The translations under genes were made by a program, and so were the position numbers. 64,000 bases of DNA from the NCBI RefSeq assembly GCF_954871325.1, contig NC_088779.1:26956869-27020868 (forward strand), read 5' to 3'. Under the pieces are notes generated by a model that was not told where the DNA came from, ran no database searches, and was given only the letters and a program-made list of their open reading frames with translations. Positions 1-10,247 of the stretch are shown here, piece after piece. This stretch comes from Gordionus sp. m RMFG-2023 (taxonomy: Eukaryota; Nematomorpha; Gordioida; Chordodea; Parachordodidae). Position 1 is the first letter of the stretch. Each line of letters begins with the position of its first letter.

Positions 1-240
1 ATAAAAATAAAACTAATATTCATAAAAATGGTAATAATATTTTGAGCATATACTATATTTTATATTGCATTTAAAAATAATAAAACTAATATATAATTTA
101 TAAAAATGGAAAATATTTTGAGAATATAATATATTGTATTTAATTTACTATTTAATTTATAAAGTAAAAATAAATCGCTATTTAAAAAAATGCATGTATA
201 ATAAATAGTATTTTGAAATATAATCAAATTGCACAATATT
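1..240. repeat. Imperfect AT-rich tandem repeat (~75 bp unit)
   Basis: About three degenerate copies of a unit that contains AAAACTAATAT, then ATAAAAATGG, then ATATTTTGAG and ATATAATATATT. The copies follow each other from base 1. They lie in the 3' flank of the hAT transposase that ends at 432, so they are probably the 3' subterminal part of that element, which runs off the window start. Confidence 0.5.
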
Positions 241-431
241 AATATAATTTATAATATAAATTTTTAACAAAAGAAGATAATTGTATTATATAATATATTG
301 TAAAAAAAAATAATAAAAAACTTTCATGACTCAAGGTAAAATATAATAAATGCAATAAATATTTGACAGTTTGAAAAGTAAAAAACCAGCATGATTGACG
401 AAACCCTATACTCAAGAAAGATATTAAAAAT

Positions 432-2237
432 TCACAAATTATCATGAAGAAAGAGAAGCATATCTACCTTTTCAGGTTGAAGATTACTTCTTCTTTCTTC
501 AAGAATTCTTCCAGTAGTGGAAAAATTCCGCTCACAGCTTGCACTTGAAGCAGGAATAGCCAATACCCGTTTTGCCAATTTTGCTAAAATTGGGAATTCG
601 CTTTGATGAGAAGCCCACCACTCTAACAAATTATCCACCTTAAATATTTCATCTATTTTTTTATTTATGTAATTATAATATTCATCATCGGGTATTGACA
701 TATTACCCGAATTACCATCGCCCCATTTGTCATAAAACGATTCAGTTTGTTTAACAACAGTCGTAATTTGACTGGTCGATGGTATTTCATTTACTTCCTG
801 AGCCTCTTGTGATTTAATATAATCTTTTATATAGTTTTCCGTCATCTTGCGATCTGTCCCTGACAACATACGTAATTGTTTGAATTTGGGACAGAGAAAA
901 AGAGAAATAAAATGATACTTGTGTAAAACAAATTTTTCAATTAAAAAATGCTTTATATTAAGTAATATCAATTTTATTTCTCTTTTTTCGCTTTGAAAGG
1001 TATTACAAACTTCAAGAAGTTCATAATACCATATTACCACTTTAAAAAGAGTACAAGAGTCCGACTGTAACTCAACAATAGCTCTGTTAAAATTCTTAAG
1101 AATGTTGACAAGATCCTGAAGGATCGGAAAGTCTATAATATAATACTTTTCCGATCCCCCATGTTCTAGAAGAACTTTTTTAATTTCTTCATTTTGAGAA
1201 TAAACAGAATTGAGCATATTGTATTTAGAGTTCCAGCGGACTTCTATATCTTGATAAAGGGCTTTTAAATGCTGGCATTTATTACTTTGTTTTAAATGCC
1301 CCACTAATATTTTAGTATTATCTATTGTTGATTTTATTAATGGGGCATTACTTTCCAAATATTTGGAGTTAAATGAATTTCTTAAAATTGTATTTAATAA
1401 ATGACAAGAACAATTTAATCGTTCATTTAACTCCAATGCTTTTATAATATTTTTACCTTGGTCTGTAACAAAATTATATTAATAAAATCGTTATTGTTAA
1501 AACTAAAATTATGAAAATTTTTTAATAGTTCATCCTTAACTACTTGGCTAGTCTTAGACACTTCTTTAAATTTAGCGGTAAATAGGTTTCTCTTCACTAA
1601 CTTCCAGTCATCTGATATATAGTGCATGTTAACTGTTATAAACGAGTTCTTTTTATGGTCATCGCACCATATATCAATGGAAGCAGCCATAAATCGATTC
1701 TTGATTACTGGGGCAATAGTATCAACCAAAATGGTTCTTATTTTATTACATTTTTCTTTAATGTGGCGTGATAGAGTGGTGGGATGTGATATTAATGAGT
1801 TGATATCTATTTTACCATATGTTGCCCCAACATCGACTAGAGCCTGGCTGAATTCAAGAAACCCATTCCCAGCTATCATTTCGAAAGGTCTAATATCTTT
1901 TGCGCAAAGTGTTAAGGAATGATCTATAAATTTTTGTTTTAAATATTTCATATTACATTTATAAGTGGGTTTTTCAGGTGTAAAAAAAATTATTAATTTT
2001 CATGGATTTACCATCACATTTATGTCTTTTTAAATGTGATGTACCATGGTTATAATTATAAGATAATAAATTTGAACAATTTATGCATTGCACATAGCCA
2101 ATATTTTTTTTATTATTATTATCTATGATTATTTTAAATTTAGTCCAAATATCAGATTTTAAAGTATTATTAGTATTTTTAAAAGAATAAATATTATTTT
2201 TAATTTTGTCAATTATATCATTAGTGTTTTGTGCCAT
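432..2237 (-). pseudogene. hAT transposase with BED zinc finger, nearly intact
   Basis: On the minus strand the coding order is as follows. A BED-type finger (2237 to about 2040) has C-x2-C followed by a histidine pair in LKRHKC. The RNase H-like core follows, with SIDIWCDDHKK near 1660 and VTDQGKNI near 1465. The C-terminal dimerisation region near 550-440 has the signature PASSASCERNFSTTGR, then LEERRSNLQPEKVD. Together they cover a normal hAT transposase of about 600 residues. Two length changes interrupt the frame: one in the T8 run near 1981-1990 after the BED finger, and one near 1480 just before VTDQGK. The rest is open, so this copy died recently. The CERNFS and WW motifs place it among Hermes/hobo-like hATs, but the exact clade is not assigned. 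Confidence 0.88.
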
Positions 2238-2780
2238 GATATTCCTTTTATTGATTGTTTTGGAAATATTCTAAAAATTTAGATATGAATTATAAGATTT
2301 ATATTTAATATTAATTTTTACTTTAGCTTCTTGAATGCTTAAAATTGATTGAGTATCACTAATTCTAATGATAATAAATATTAATTAATTATTTATATCT
2401 TACATTGATTATAAATATCTAATATCAATATTTATTAAATAATGTAGATTGAAATTATTATATTTATTTATTATAATAAATTTAAACTGAATATTATAAT
2501 TATAAGAAAAAGTATGTTATTAAAATTTTATATTATTTACAAAAAGATTCAATCTAATTTGAAATAGATTTTATAAACTAATATATGAAGCTAAAAAATA
2601 TCAATGTACATTTTTATTTTAAGAGAATAATTCAAATTTTGAAATCATTTATTCTGAAAATTTTATCAATGTTTAAATTTAATTTTACAGTAAGATAAAA
2701 TTATTAGCAAAATAGAATTTTTTATTACTTAAATCTGTTTATGGGATATATCCACTTCTAAACTATTCTTCTAACACAAC

Positions 2781-3190
2781 TGTTCTAAGTCTAACTTCTA
2801 AGTTTTCTAACACAATTTGAAAATGACTAGTGGAGTATTGCAATTCTAGATAATAAATTAAGTAATTTAAAATATATTTATAATAATTATACATACTGTT
2901 CTAAGTCTAACTTCTAAGTTTTCTAACACAATTTGAAAATGACTAGTGGAGCACTGCAATTCTAGATAATAACATATATTAAGTAATTTAAAATATATTT
3001 ATAATAATTATACATACTGTTCTAAGTCTAACTTCTAAGTTTTCTAACACAATTTGAAAATGACTAGTGGAGCACTGCAATTCTAGATAATAAAATATAA
3101 TTATACATACTGTTCTAAGTCTAGCTTCTAAGTTTTCTAACACAATTTGAAAATGACTAGTGGAGCACTGCAATTTTAGATATTAAAATA
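2781..3190. repeat. Four tandem copies of a ~95-120 bp unit in the hAT-1 5' region
   Basis: Copies begin at 2781, 2897, 3018 and 3111 with TGTTCTAAGTCTAACTTC (the fourth has one change) and run through TTTTCTAACACAATTTGAAA and GACTAGTGGAG to TCTAGATA. Spacing varies because AT-rich filler between copies differs in length. The array sits between the transposase start and the GC-rich terminus, where a promoter or transposase-binding array would be. The function is inferred only from position. Confidence 0.85.
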
Positions 3191-3363
3191 TATTATGTAA
3201 TTTAAAATGGAGTTTTCCGGTATCTTTCAGGAAATTAATAATTAGATCGATCTGTGGGTGTTAGGTAGTGTTAACCATCACCCAATATTATATTAATCAT
3301 AACTATAATATAATATAATCTTATAACCAATAACTCATAATGTAAAATTTTTTATAAAAAATA

Positions 3364-3519
3364 TTAAGGCCCGGCCCGGCCCGGGTTTAAAAATCTTAGG
3401 CCCGGCCCGGATATGTTTAAAAAAAAATTTTTTAGGCCCGGCCCGGGTATATTTAAAAAATTTAAAATACGGCCCGGCCAGGGCCGGGCCGGGCTTAGGG
3501 CCGGGCTTGCAGGTCTTTG
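3364..3519. repeat. GGCCCGG subterminal repeats of hAT-1
   Basis: At least eight copies of GGCCCGG or GGGCCGGG stand out in DNA that is otherwise extremely AT-rich, separated by TTTAAAAA spacers. The block ends in the terminal repeat GCAGGTCTTTG. The same arrangement recurs at 57766-58560, 60835-60903 and 61948-62265. BED-finger hAT transposases typically bind such short subterminal repeats, so this is probably the transposase-binding region. Confidence 0.8.
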
Positions 3520-3879
3520 ATAATTATAAAGGAAATAAATTAAGACTAAATTTTATTAAGTAATGAAATCTATATGATCATAATAAATATAGAATATATT
3601 TGTAAGATTTAAGAATGGAAGAATATATGCCTAATGTAAAACCAATGATTAAGCCCATAAATTTTAAAATTAAAAGAGGACAGAATCAAAGTTCTAAAAT
3701 GTTAAAATTAAATTTCTTATTTTTTCTCTAAAATTTATAATTAAAACACCTGAAAAAAAGTTTCGATTAAATTTTGATGACCATTTTTTGCTGTTCTATA
3801 CCATTATTCTTATAATCTATATTCTAGAATAGATCTTATTAATTATAACTTTGTATTCTAATTTTTTTAAATATACCTT
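3520..3879. other. AT-rich intergenic stretch, nothing recognised
   Basis: No open frame of note, RNA gene or repeat was recognised between the hAT-1 terminus and the small ORF at 3880. Confidence 0.5.
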
Positions 3880-4077
3880 ATGATGAAGTCCTTATTTTAC
3901 CTTATTATAGCAGTTTATATATTTAATCTAATGAATGCTATATCTCATTTAAATTCCATCTATAATGTCAAATTTATTAGGAACCTAGATTATTATCATC
4001 CAGAAAATTATGCTAAACAGAATAAGTTTTATTTTGAATTTTATTCCAATAATGAATTAAAAGTAATAACTGTTTAA
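3880..4077 (+). CDS. Small ORF with N-terminal signal peptide, unknown
   Basis: A 65-residue frame begins MMKSLFYLIIAVYIFNLMNA, a short basic start followed by about 15 hydrophobic residues and a small-residue cleavage site (MNA). The rest is polar and aromatic and has no cysteine. It could be a complete small secreted protein, or the first (signal and propeptide) exon of a spliced gene. The eight-cysteine exon about 0.4 kb downstream on the same strand is a natural partner, but no splice pair is proven and the link is inference. There is no recognised homologue. Confidence 0.4.
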   Translation: MMKSLFYLIIAVYIFNLMNAISHLNSIYNVKFIRNLDYYHPENYAKQNKFYFEFYSNNELKVITV

Positions 4078-4170
4078 TAAACTATGAACAGTTGAGTCTT
4101 ATTACTTTATTACCTATGGACTATAAATCAGTTTTAACTAAGATCTCTCTCATTAGCAGCAAGCGTCATC

Positions 4171-4326
4171 ATGGCTAGGCTATGCACGTATCTTCTCCAA
4201 ACGATGGGCCAGCATTGTTTATTTCACTTTGATATAAAGCACCGCGGTGGTTTAGATATTGTTGTACTTGTTATAACTACCATCATTCCCCTTTATTATC
4301 AATATCATATGATTGTTTGCAGATGA
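4171..4326 (+). CDS. Possible short ORF, unrecognised
   Basis: A 51-codon frame begins MARLCTYLLQTMG in a patch of more balanced base composition (about 4140-4330) than its AT-rich surroundings. The composition shift hints at an exon or an old repeat. No family is recognised and there is no supporting splice signal, so this is weak. Confidence 0.15.
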   Translation: MARLCTYLLQTMGQHCLFHFDIKHRGGLDIVVLVITTIIPLYYQYHMIVCR

Positions 4327-4488
4327 CCTATAAATTAAACTTCAGTAAGATAAAATTTTATTTATATGGTAAGGATTAAATTGATAAAAGTTAATAATGT
4401 TTATATATATCTAAGGTTCAATATTAACCTGGTTGTCAAATGATAAAATCTTAGAATAAATAAACCATTATATAATAATTAAATCTGA

Positions 4489-4641
4489 ATTTCCAATTTT
4501 AAAAAATTCATAAGGCAAAATAAGTTGAAACGGTATGGCAGAGTTCCGTGTAGGTATCGAGGAAAATCTTGTACAAATTCTAACGATTGTTGTCACGTAT
4601 GTGAATGTAGAGTTCAAATATGTCACTGCATCCAAAAATAA
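4489..4641 (+). CDS. Eight-cysteine, knottin-like (ICK toxin-type) exon
   Basis: An open frame ends at the stop codon 4639-4641 and carries eight cysteines spaced C-x6-C-x5-CC-x2-C-x-C-x4-C-x-C, the layout of inhibitor-cystine-knot peptides, including many spider venom toxins with a C-x-C...C-x-C end. Basic residues (KLKR) precede the cysteine block, as expected of a propeptide cut site. There is no in-frame ATG, so this can only be a downstream exon; possible AG acceptors lie at 4513-4514 and 4523-4524. The frame is open from 4489. Whether the gene is whole and expressed cannot be told here. ICK folds also occur in non-venom defence peptides and ion-channel modulators outside spiders. Confidence 0.45.
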   Translation: MSNFKKFIRQNKLKRYGRVPCRYRGKSCTNSNDCCHVCECRVQICHCIQK

Positions 4642-4724
4642 TTTTTAATGACATAGACGAATTCAATTTTTTATTGTTTATAAATTACATGTGGTATATT
4701 CTATCTTTCATTAAAGATGGATGG

Positions 4725-4975
4725 GAGAAACAGAAGGAAGAGTGAGCATATGGGATAAAAAGCGAGAGAAAGAGAGAAGAAAAGAAAGAGAAAGAGAAGA
4801 AAGAGAAAAGAACAGGGAGATAAAGAGAGAGAGGAAAGAAAAAAAGAAGAAAGAAAATAGAGAAGGGAAAGAAAGAGGAGAGCGAAGAGAGACATAGAGA
4901 GAGAAGAGGGGAAAAATGAGTAAGAGGGTAGGAGAAAAAACAAAGGGAGCGAGAAAAAATAGAAAGAGCGGCAAT
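4725..4975. repeat. Purine-rich (GA) low-complexity tract
   Basis: About 250 bases are almost entirely A and G on the plus strand, made of AGAGAGA, GAAGA and GAAAGA words. The long pyrimidine-strand frames across it (Ser/Leu/Phe only) are composition artefacts. Confidence 0.9.
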
Positions 4976-5284
4976 CCTTCTCTGTAAATCAGGCTTTCTA
5001 AATTCGAAGGAGACCATAATTCTGGAAAATTATAATAATTATAATATTTAACAGCCAGTTATTTAAACCTCTTGAGATTCATTCTATAGTTATGTTAATA
5101 TAATTTAATTTCAAAATGATGCTATATAAAAAGCCGCTACCTCCTGACCTGGGAAATAAGAACAAGGTAAATTTTTGGTAATATCTTTCTTATTCCAGCA
5201 ATGTTATTATGAAGCCTGTGTAAAGAAAACCCAGTATTCTCATTAATAACAGCGGTATCCTTTTTAAGGAAAAGGAAGCGAAAT
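4976..5284. other. Intergenic, one weak exon-like patch
   Basis: Mostly AT-rich. Around 5120-5260 a TATA-like TATATAAAAA, a GT-containing site and a pyrimidine-rich run ending in CAG precede a short frame with two cysteines (CYYEAC). This is suggestive of an exon edge but too short to call. Confidence 0.15.
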
Positions 5285-6704
5285 TTTTAATTATTTTTTT
5301 TATAAAATTTTCCTTCAAACTAAGTGTGATTATCATTGTCAATTACCCAAAAAAATAATATGAGTAAAAGTAAAATTTATATTTATTACTTTTTAACTGA
5401 TTATTCGTTTATTTAATAAATGAAATAAATAACGCCGCTCAGAAAATAGTTTTATATTTTTAAGAAAAATATTTGTAAAATTCTTTAAAAAAATCCTGAG
5501 GTTTGACAATTTCTTAATTCAGAGCAATTAAGGAGCGTTTCAGTTTTTATTTTGAGAGAAATAATATAAGTCTAAATTATATATTAATTTTAAGAATTTT
5601 TGTGTTATTTGAAAAGTTTTAATCGTAAAAAAATTAAACATGATATAAATCATATATTTTCAGAAATTTAAGATTTATAATTTATTTGAAAGTAAACTTA
5701 TTGAATCACTCGAACAAACAATTCACGAAAATATAACAAACCATTAATTTTTGCAGCCTGAACGAAGATGTGACGGGGTTAATTTTTTTTTTATAAATTA
5801 TAGCAAAATTTTATCTAATTTTTTTTTAAAAATATATACACAATTTCCAAGAAAAAACAAAAATTTTATATGGAATGTGGAAAGAGAAAGTAAGTAGCAC
5901 CAATCTTCTAATTCAAATAAAATTTCATATTTCCAAGTTACCCTATAAACTTATAGTTAAAATCAAGCAAGCTATCACTGTTAATTGCTTTGTCATTAAC
6001 GACTGCAACTTGTACGATAGAAAAAACTTCAGCTCAACCCAATTCCGATCGAACAACGCACGATGATAAGCTCTCATAATGCTTGTTGAGTTTATCCATA
6101 GCAATCGTATCATAGACAAAGATAAAATTTAACTTAGAAATTATTTCAATATTCAACACATAAGTCAAATATTGCAAATAAACATGGAATAATTTAGCCT
6201 ATAATTATATTAATCTTTTAGGATGACAATTTGTATAAATTTTTTTAACAAAAAAAATCTCCTAAATTCAATTATATTATAAAAATAGTCTTTCGCCAGC
6301 CCCTGGAAAAATTACTGCGTACGCCAGAAATTAACAGATAAATGCAAAATGGGAAATTATATTTGTAAATAGATGATTTTATTCTTCATTTTTAGACAAG
6401 AAAGTTAAAAAAATCTTTAATAAATTTGGCATTAATTGATGTTTATCAATATTTACTTATTGTTTTACCTTATTCCTATATATTTTTTTACAAAAAGTAA
6501 TATAAAAATGAAATTAAGATAATTTACGAAATATATATAATAAAAAAAAATTGGTTAAGGACCAAAAAAACTTAAGATTCGATATTTGTTTAATTAAATA
6601 TATAGCCAAATGAACAACCGATTTATAATTTAACAAATCGAGAAATTTATAAATTCACTTTAAATAAAAACCAATATTAAAATATTTTTTATTAACATTT
6701 AAAA

Positions 6705-6767
6705 ATAAAAATATTACTGCTTCTTAGTTTCACATTAATGATTCTGGTTTCGATCATTCATATGTGA
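6705..6767 (+). pseudogene. Exon-1 relic of the His/Gly-rich secreted peptide family
   Basis: The plus strand here encodes KILLLLSFTLMILVSIIHM, nearly the same signal peptide as exon 1 of the genes at 41860-41953 and 50851-50944. The codon at the start position reads ATA rather than ATG, and a stop follows directly after the HM. No second exon is found nearby, because the adjoining sequence jumps to a different part of unit U. It is a dead third member of the family. Confidence 0.75.
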
Positions 6768-7924
6768 ATAAGGTTGAACAATTATTATTTTTAACTGAAC
6801 CTGAACCATGAAATATTAAATTTATCTGTATTTAAGCCTGGAACCGAACCGATATTCGTTACGGTTTGGGTCCCTGTAATGGAAAATATTAAAGCTGATA
6901 AAATTTTTCTCTAATTATAGTGATGGTAATTTCTATGTCGAAAGTAACATCTTCGTTTGAAATATCCATCTGGGAACTATTGCAAGACTTAAGTATGGGG
7001 TTATAAATAAGTTAACTAAATGGCCATGATTTGTTTGACTAAATAGTGTAAAGACAGCATAAAAATAATTGCAGTTTTTCCCGTTCTTCATTGGCTATAG
7101 TATATTGGCGTAGGTTAGAAAGTGTGAGTGGATTCACGCAAGAGAAATCCTAGATTAGAACTTCATTATTCTTTCATTAAACCTAGGATTAACCATCAAA
7201 GTCTTTACAACTTATATTCCAGAGTCTAATCGTTTTAGAGTGGAAAGAATATAAGTAGATTTTAAAAAAAATAGTGTCATTAAATTTAGCATGCTATCGA
7301 AATCTGCCTGATCATTTGCAATTCAAGGGAACTGTGGTAACATGTATTTAGCATAGGGTCTATGAGTATGACCATTTTGCATTTAAGTCTGAGTCCCATG
7401 GCACGAATCTATTGCTTGTAAGTAATATCTTATGATTATTTGAAGGAATGAGTTTGAGGAATTTATAACTAGGGGAAAGAGAAGGAAATTTCCAGCAGGT
7501 TTGCTGAGTGCTAACCATTTGTAAACCCCATTCTCCTTGCAGATGAATTAACGGAATTTAGTTAAGAATGGTTAGAGCAAAATATCCGGGTAAACACTTA
7601 ACTCCTAACTGACGATGGGGTCGCTAGATGAATAATGAAGCGCGCTAACGAGGGGCTGATTTTACTGAAATATAAATTTAGGCATTTATATAAAGTTAAA
7701 TATAATGAAAATCACTAATTGCTTTGTCCTAATTCTAGAGAAATTATCATTTTAATTTAAGAAACGCAAACATAATTTCCTATTTCCTATAATATATTCT
7801 AATTTTGATCAATTTTTTGAGCCCTTTCTCTGCCCAATTTATTAAATTTATCCGCTTGGACCAATACATGCCTAATTTAGACTCGGTTACGTGCCACCCC
7901 TGGGCTTGAAGAGAAATTATACTT

Positions 7925-8339
7925 TGTTAAATAGTGACACTCATGTATTTTATCTTAACTTTAAAAAATTGTTTTTTTAACATCCTTAAGCTATTTATGG
8001 CGTAACTTAAAATATTTCAAATGTAATAAGAATTGTTTCTTTCTTTTTGTTAAAAACAACTTTTATATTTTAAATCAATTTGTTTATAAACTAATATTAA
8101 ATTTTATATTTTAACTTTAAAGTATATTGTGATTATGACTTTAGGTTGTTAAAGTTTATTTGTTTTTATAGATATATATAAAGTCGTATTTTTTGTTAAT
8201 TGAGGGTTAGTTATAATATTATGTAATAAAATAAATATTGAATAAAATACGTTACTTATTTTGAAGTTGTAAATTTATCCAAACAAATGTCTTAAAATAT
8301 ATAAAAATTCACTTAAATAATAATTGCCTTCACTATAAT
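7925..8339 (+). repeat. 5' LTR of LTR-2
   Basis: Direct repeat partner of 9832-10247, about 98 percent alike by eye. The TG start is clear and the exact 3' edge is uncertain by several bases. Confidence 0.8.
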
Positions 8340-8704
8340 TTTTATGGTGGCAGCGGTGTGATATACGATTTTAAATTAAATTAATTTATTTTCAAAAAAA
8401 AAATAAAAAAAAATAAAATATAAATTAGATCAAATGGATCAATCAACTATGAGGAGAATTGTTAAGCTAGACATCAAACTACGGAGCTATCATGGATAAT
8501 GGAAATGATTACTAAAATTGGGTTATAATGACTTACAAAATATTCTAAATCCACAGACGATATGATTTTAGCTACTAGAATATAGACAACTAGATAAAAA
8601 AGTTCTGGAATGTAATATTTATATTATTCTAAAAACACGTAAGATATGATTAATTTTAAAAAAAAAAAAATTTTAAAAAAAAAAAAATTTTTTTTCTCTA
8701 AATC

Positions 8705-9217
8705 ATGAATAGACTAATTTGGGATACTAATAATAAAACAAAGTCCATTGACAAGTTAGATTATTATTTAAAATTTCATGATAGTGAGAATACTCTAAGC
8801 TTAATAGGTAATTTACCAGATGAATTATATTTAGTCATGAAAGCAGTGTTTCCAAGAGAGTCAAATTCGAGTTATGATAGAGCATTATATACATTAAAGT
8901 GTTTATGTAATTATAAATCGGCTACAGAAATAAAAGAAAATTGTTCTAATAAAAATTTTAGTAAATCTAATAATGAGAATTGTTATAAAAATAGAAAATT
9001 GGATAAAGAAACATATTATGATAAAAGAAATTATCATTATAATTATAAATATAATAGTATAAAAAATAATGAAGTAAAAGTAAAAAAACCAATCAATGTA
9101 AAAATAGAAGTAAAAAAAACAATAGTGAAGGATAAGCCAATTGATGTAGAAATAGTATATAGTTCTTTATTTCGTAGTGATATTAATAAAATTGTTGAGA
9201 ATAAAATTTATTTTTGA
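8705..9217 (+). CDS. Internal ORF of LTR-2, possibly gag-derived
   Basis: A 170-residue frame with a mildly hydrophobic first half (IGNLPDELYLVMKAVFP) and a Lys/Asn/Tyr-rich second half. No zinc knuckle, protease or polymerase motif is seen. Its place between the LTRs and its length fit a reduced gag-like protein, but no homologue is recognised. Confidence 0.35.
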   Translation: MNRLIWDTNNKTKSIDKLDYYLKFHDSENTLSLIGNLPDELYLVMKAVFPRESNSSYDRALYTLKCLCNYKSATEIKENCSNKNFSKSNNENCYKNRKLDKETYYDKRNYHYNYKYNSIKNNEVKVKKPINVKIEVKKTIVKDKPIDVEIVYSSLFRSDINKIVENKIYF

Positions 9218-9831
9218 AAGTTTGAAATTTGATTTTAATAAAATTTTTAAAAAAATTTTTATTAAACTAAAGAATAAAGGAGTTAAATTCAAATTAAAAA
9301 AAAAAGAAAAAAAAAAAAAGTACGTAATATAAAATTTTAATTACTTCATGGATCAAAATTATTAATATAACATGTAAATTAATACTATAATATAAAAAAT
9401 TTAAACAATACTAAAACGCGATTCTATAATCAACATTTTATGATGATTCTTATATTCTATATTCGATTGGATCGATTCTTATTATTCCTAATTATTCTTG
9501 CTTGACTAATAATAATGATAATAATAACGATGGAGGGCAAACGAGCAAACAAACAAACAACAAAGAGACGAAACGATCATAACAAACCAACGTAATGAAA
9601 ACAAGCCAACGATAAACGTGACAAAAGCAAGACAACGATAAAAGATGAAATCAACAATTACTTATGCAACAATAAAAAAAAAAAGAAATAGCGAAAATGA
9701 CAAACTAATCGTACAACAGACTTGATAAAACGTGCAACAAAAAAAGATCAACGAAGGAGTTAACGAGCAAGAATGACGAACGACAAAAACTATAGACAGA
9801 GGGCAAATAATAAAAAAAAAAAAGTGTGAAA

Positions 9832-10247
9832 TGTTAAATAGGGACACTTATGTATTTTATCTTAACTTTAAAAAATTGTTTTTTTAACATCCTTAAGCTA
9901 TTTATGGCGTAACTTAAAATATTTCAAATGTAATAAGAATTGTTTCTTTCTTTTTGTTAAAAACAACTTTTATATTTTAAATCAATTTGTTTATAAACTA
10001 ATATTAAATTTTATATTTTAACTTTAAAGTATATTGTGATTATGACTTTAGGTTGTTAAAGTTTAATTTGTTTTTATAGATATATATATAGTCGTGTTTT
10101 TTGTTAATTGAGGGTTAGTTATAATATTATGTAATAAAATAAATATTGAATAAAATACGTTACTTATTTTGAAGTTGTAAATTTATCGAAACAAATGTCT
10201 TAAAATATATAAAAATTCACTTAAATAATAATTGTCTTCACTATAAT
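9832..10247 (+). repeat. 3' LTR of LTR-2
   Basis: Direct repeat partner of 7925-8339. It is preceded by an A-rich, purine-biased stretch where a polypurine tract would lie. Confidence 0.8.

Larger units (their letters stand above)
1..3519 (-). mobile_element. hAT DNA transposon (hAT-1), left end outside the window
   Basis: The transposase reads on the minus strand from about 2237 to 432. The element's 5' end is the GC-rich block at 3364-3519, which finishes in GCAGGTCTTTG, the mirror of the CAGAGACCTGC end seen on a short relative at 57766. No matching end is visible before 432, so the 3' terminus lies outside the window. The 250 bases inside the right end match the inner flank of the short element at 57766-58560: both carry GTGTTA, then AGTGTTAAC, then ATTATATTAATCATAACTAT, before the GGCCCGG block. 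This is therefore the likely autonomous relative of that non-autonomous copy. Confidence 0.85.
7925..10247 (+). mobile_element. Non-autonomous LTR retrotransposon fossil (LTR-2)
   Basis: Two direct repeats of about 415 bases (7925-8339 and 9832-10247) enclose a 1.5-kb interior. Each starts TGTTAAATAG and finishes around TTCACTATAAT. Just inside the 5' repeat lies GGTGGCAGCGGTG, a plausible tRNA primer-binding site. The interior holds one Lys/Asn-rich frame (8705-9217) and no polymerase, so the element needs help in trans. The repeats differ at only a handful of positions, so the insertion is fairly young. The opposite arm of the surrounding inverted repeat lacks it. The target duplication is not clear. 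Confidence 0.8.

Noticed and set aside
4685-5017. Long minus-strand frames across the GA tract
   Set aside because: They encode only Ser/Leu/Phe-type runs because the strand is pure pyrimidine; no gene.
5875-6066. 63-residue plus-strand frame
   Set aside because: It lies within unit U copy A and the frame is not kept in copies B and C.
9662-9847. 61-residue minus-strand frame
   Set aside because: Phe/Ser/Leu-rich by composition, across the A-rich interior end of LTR-2.
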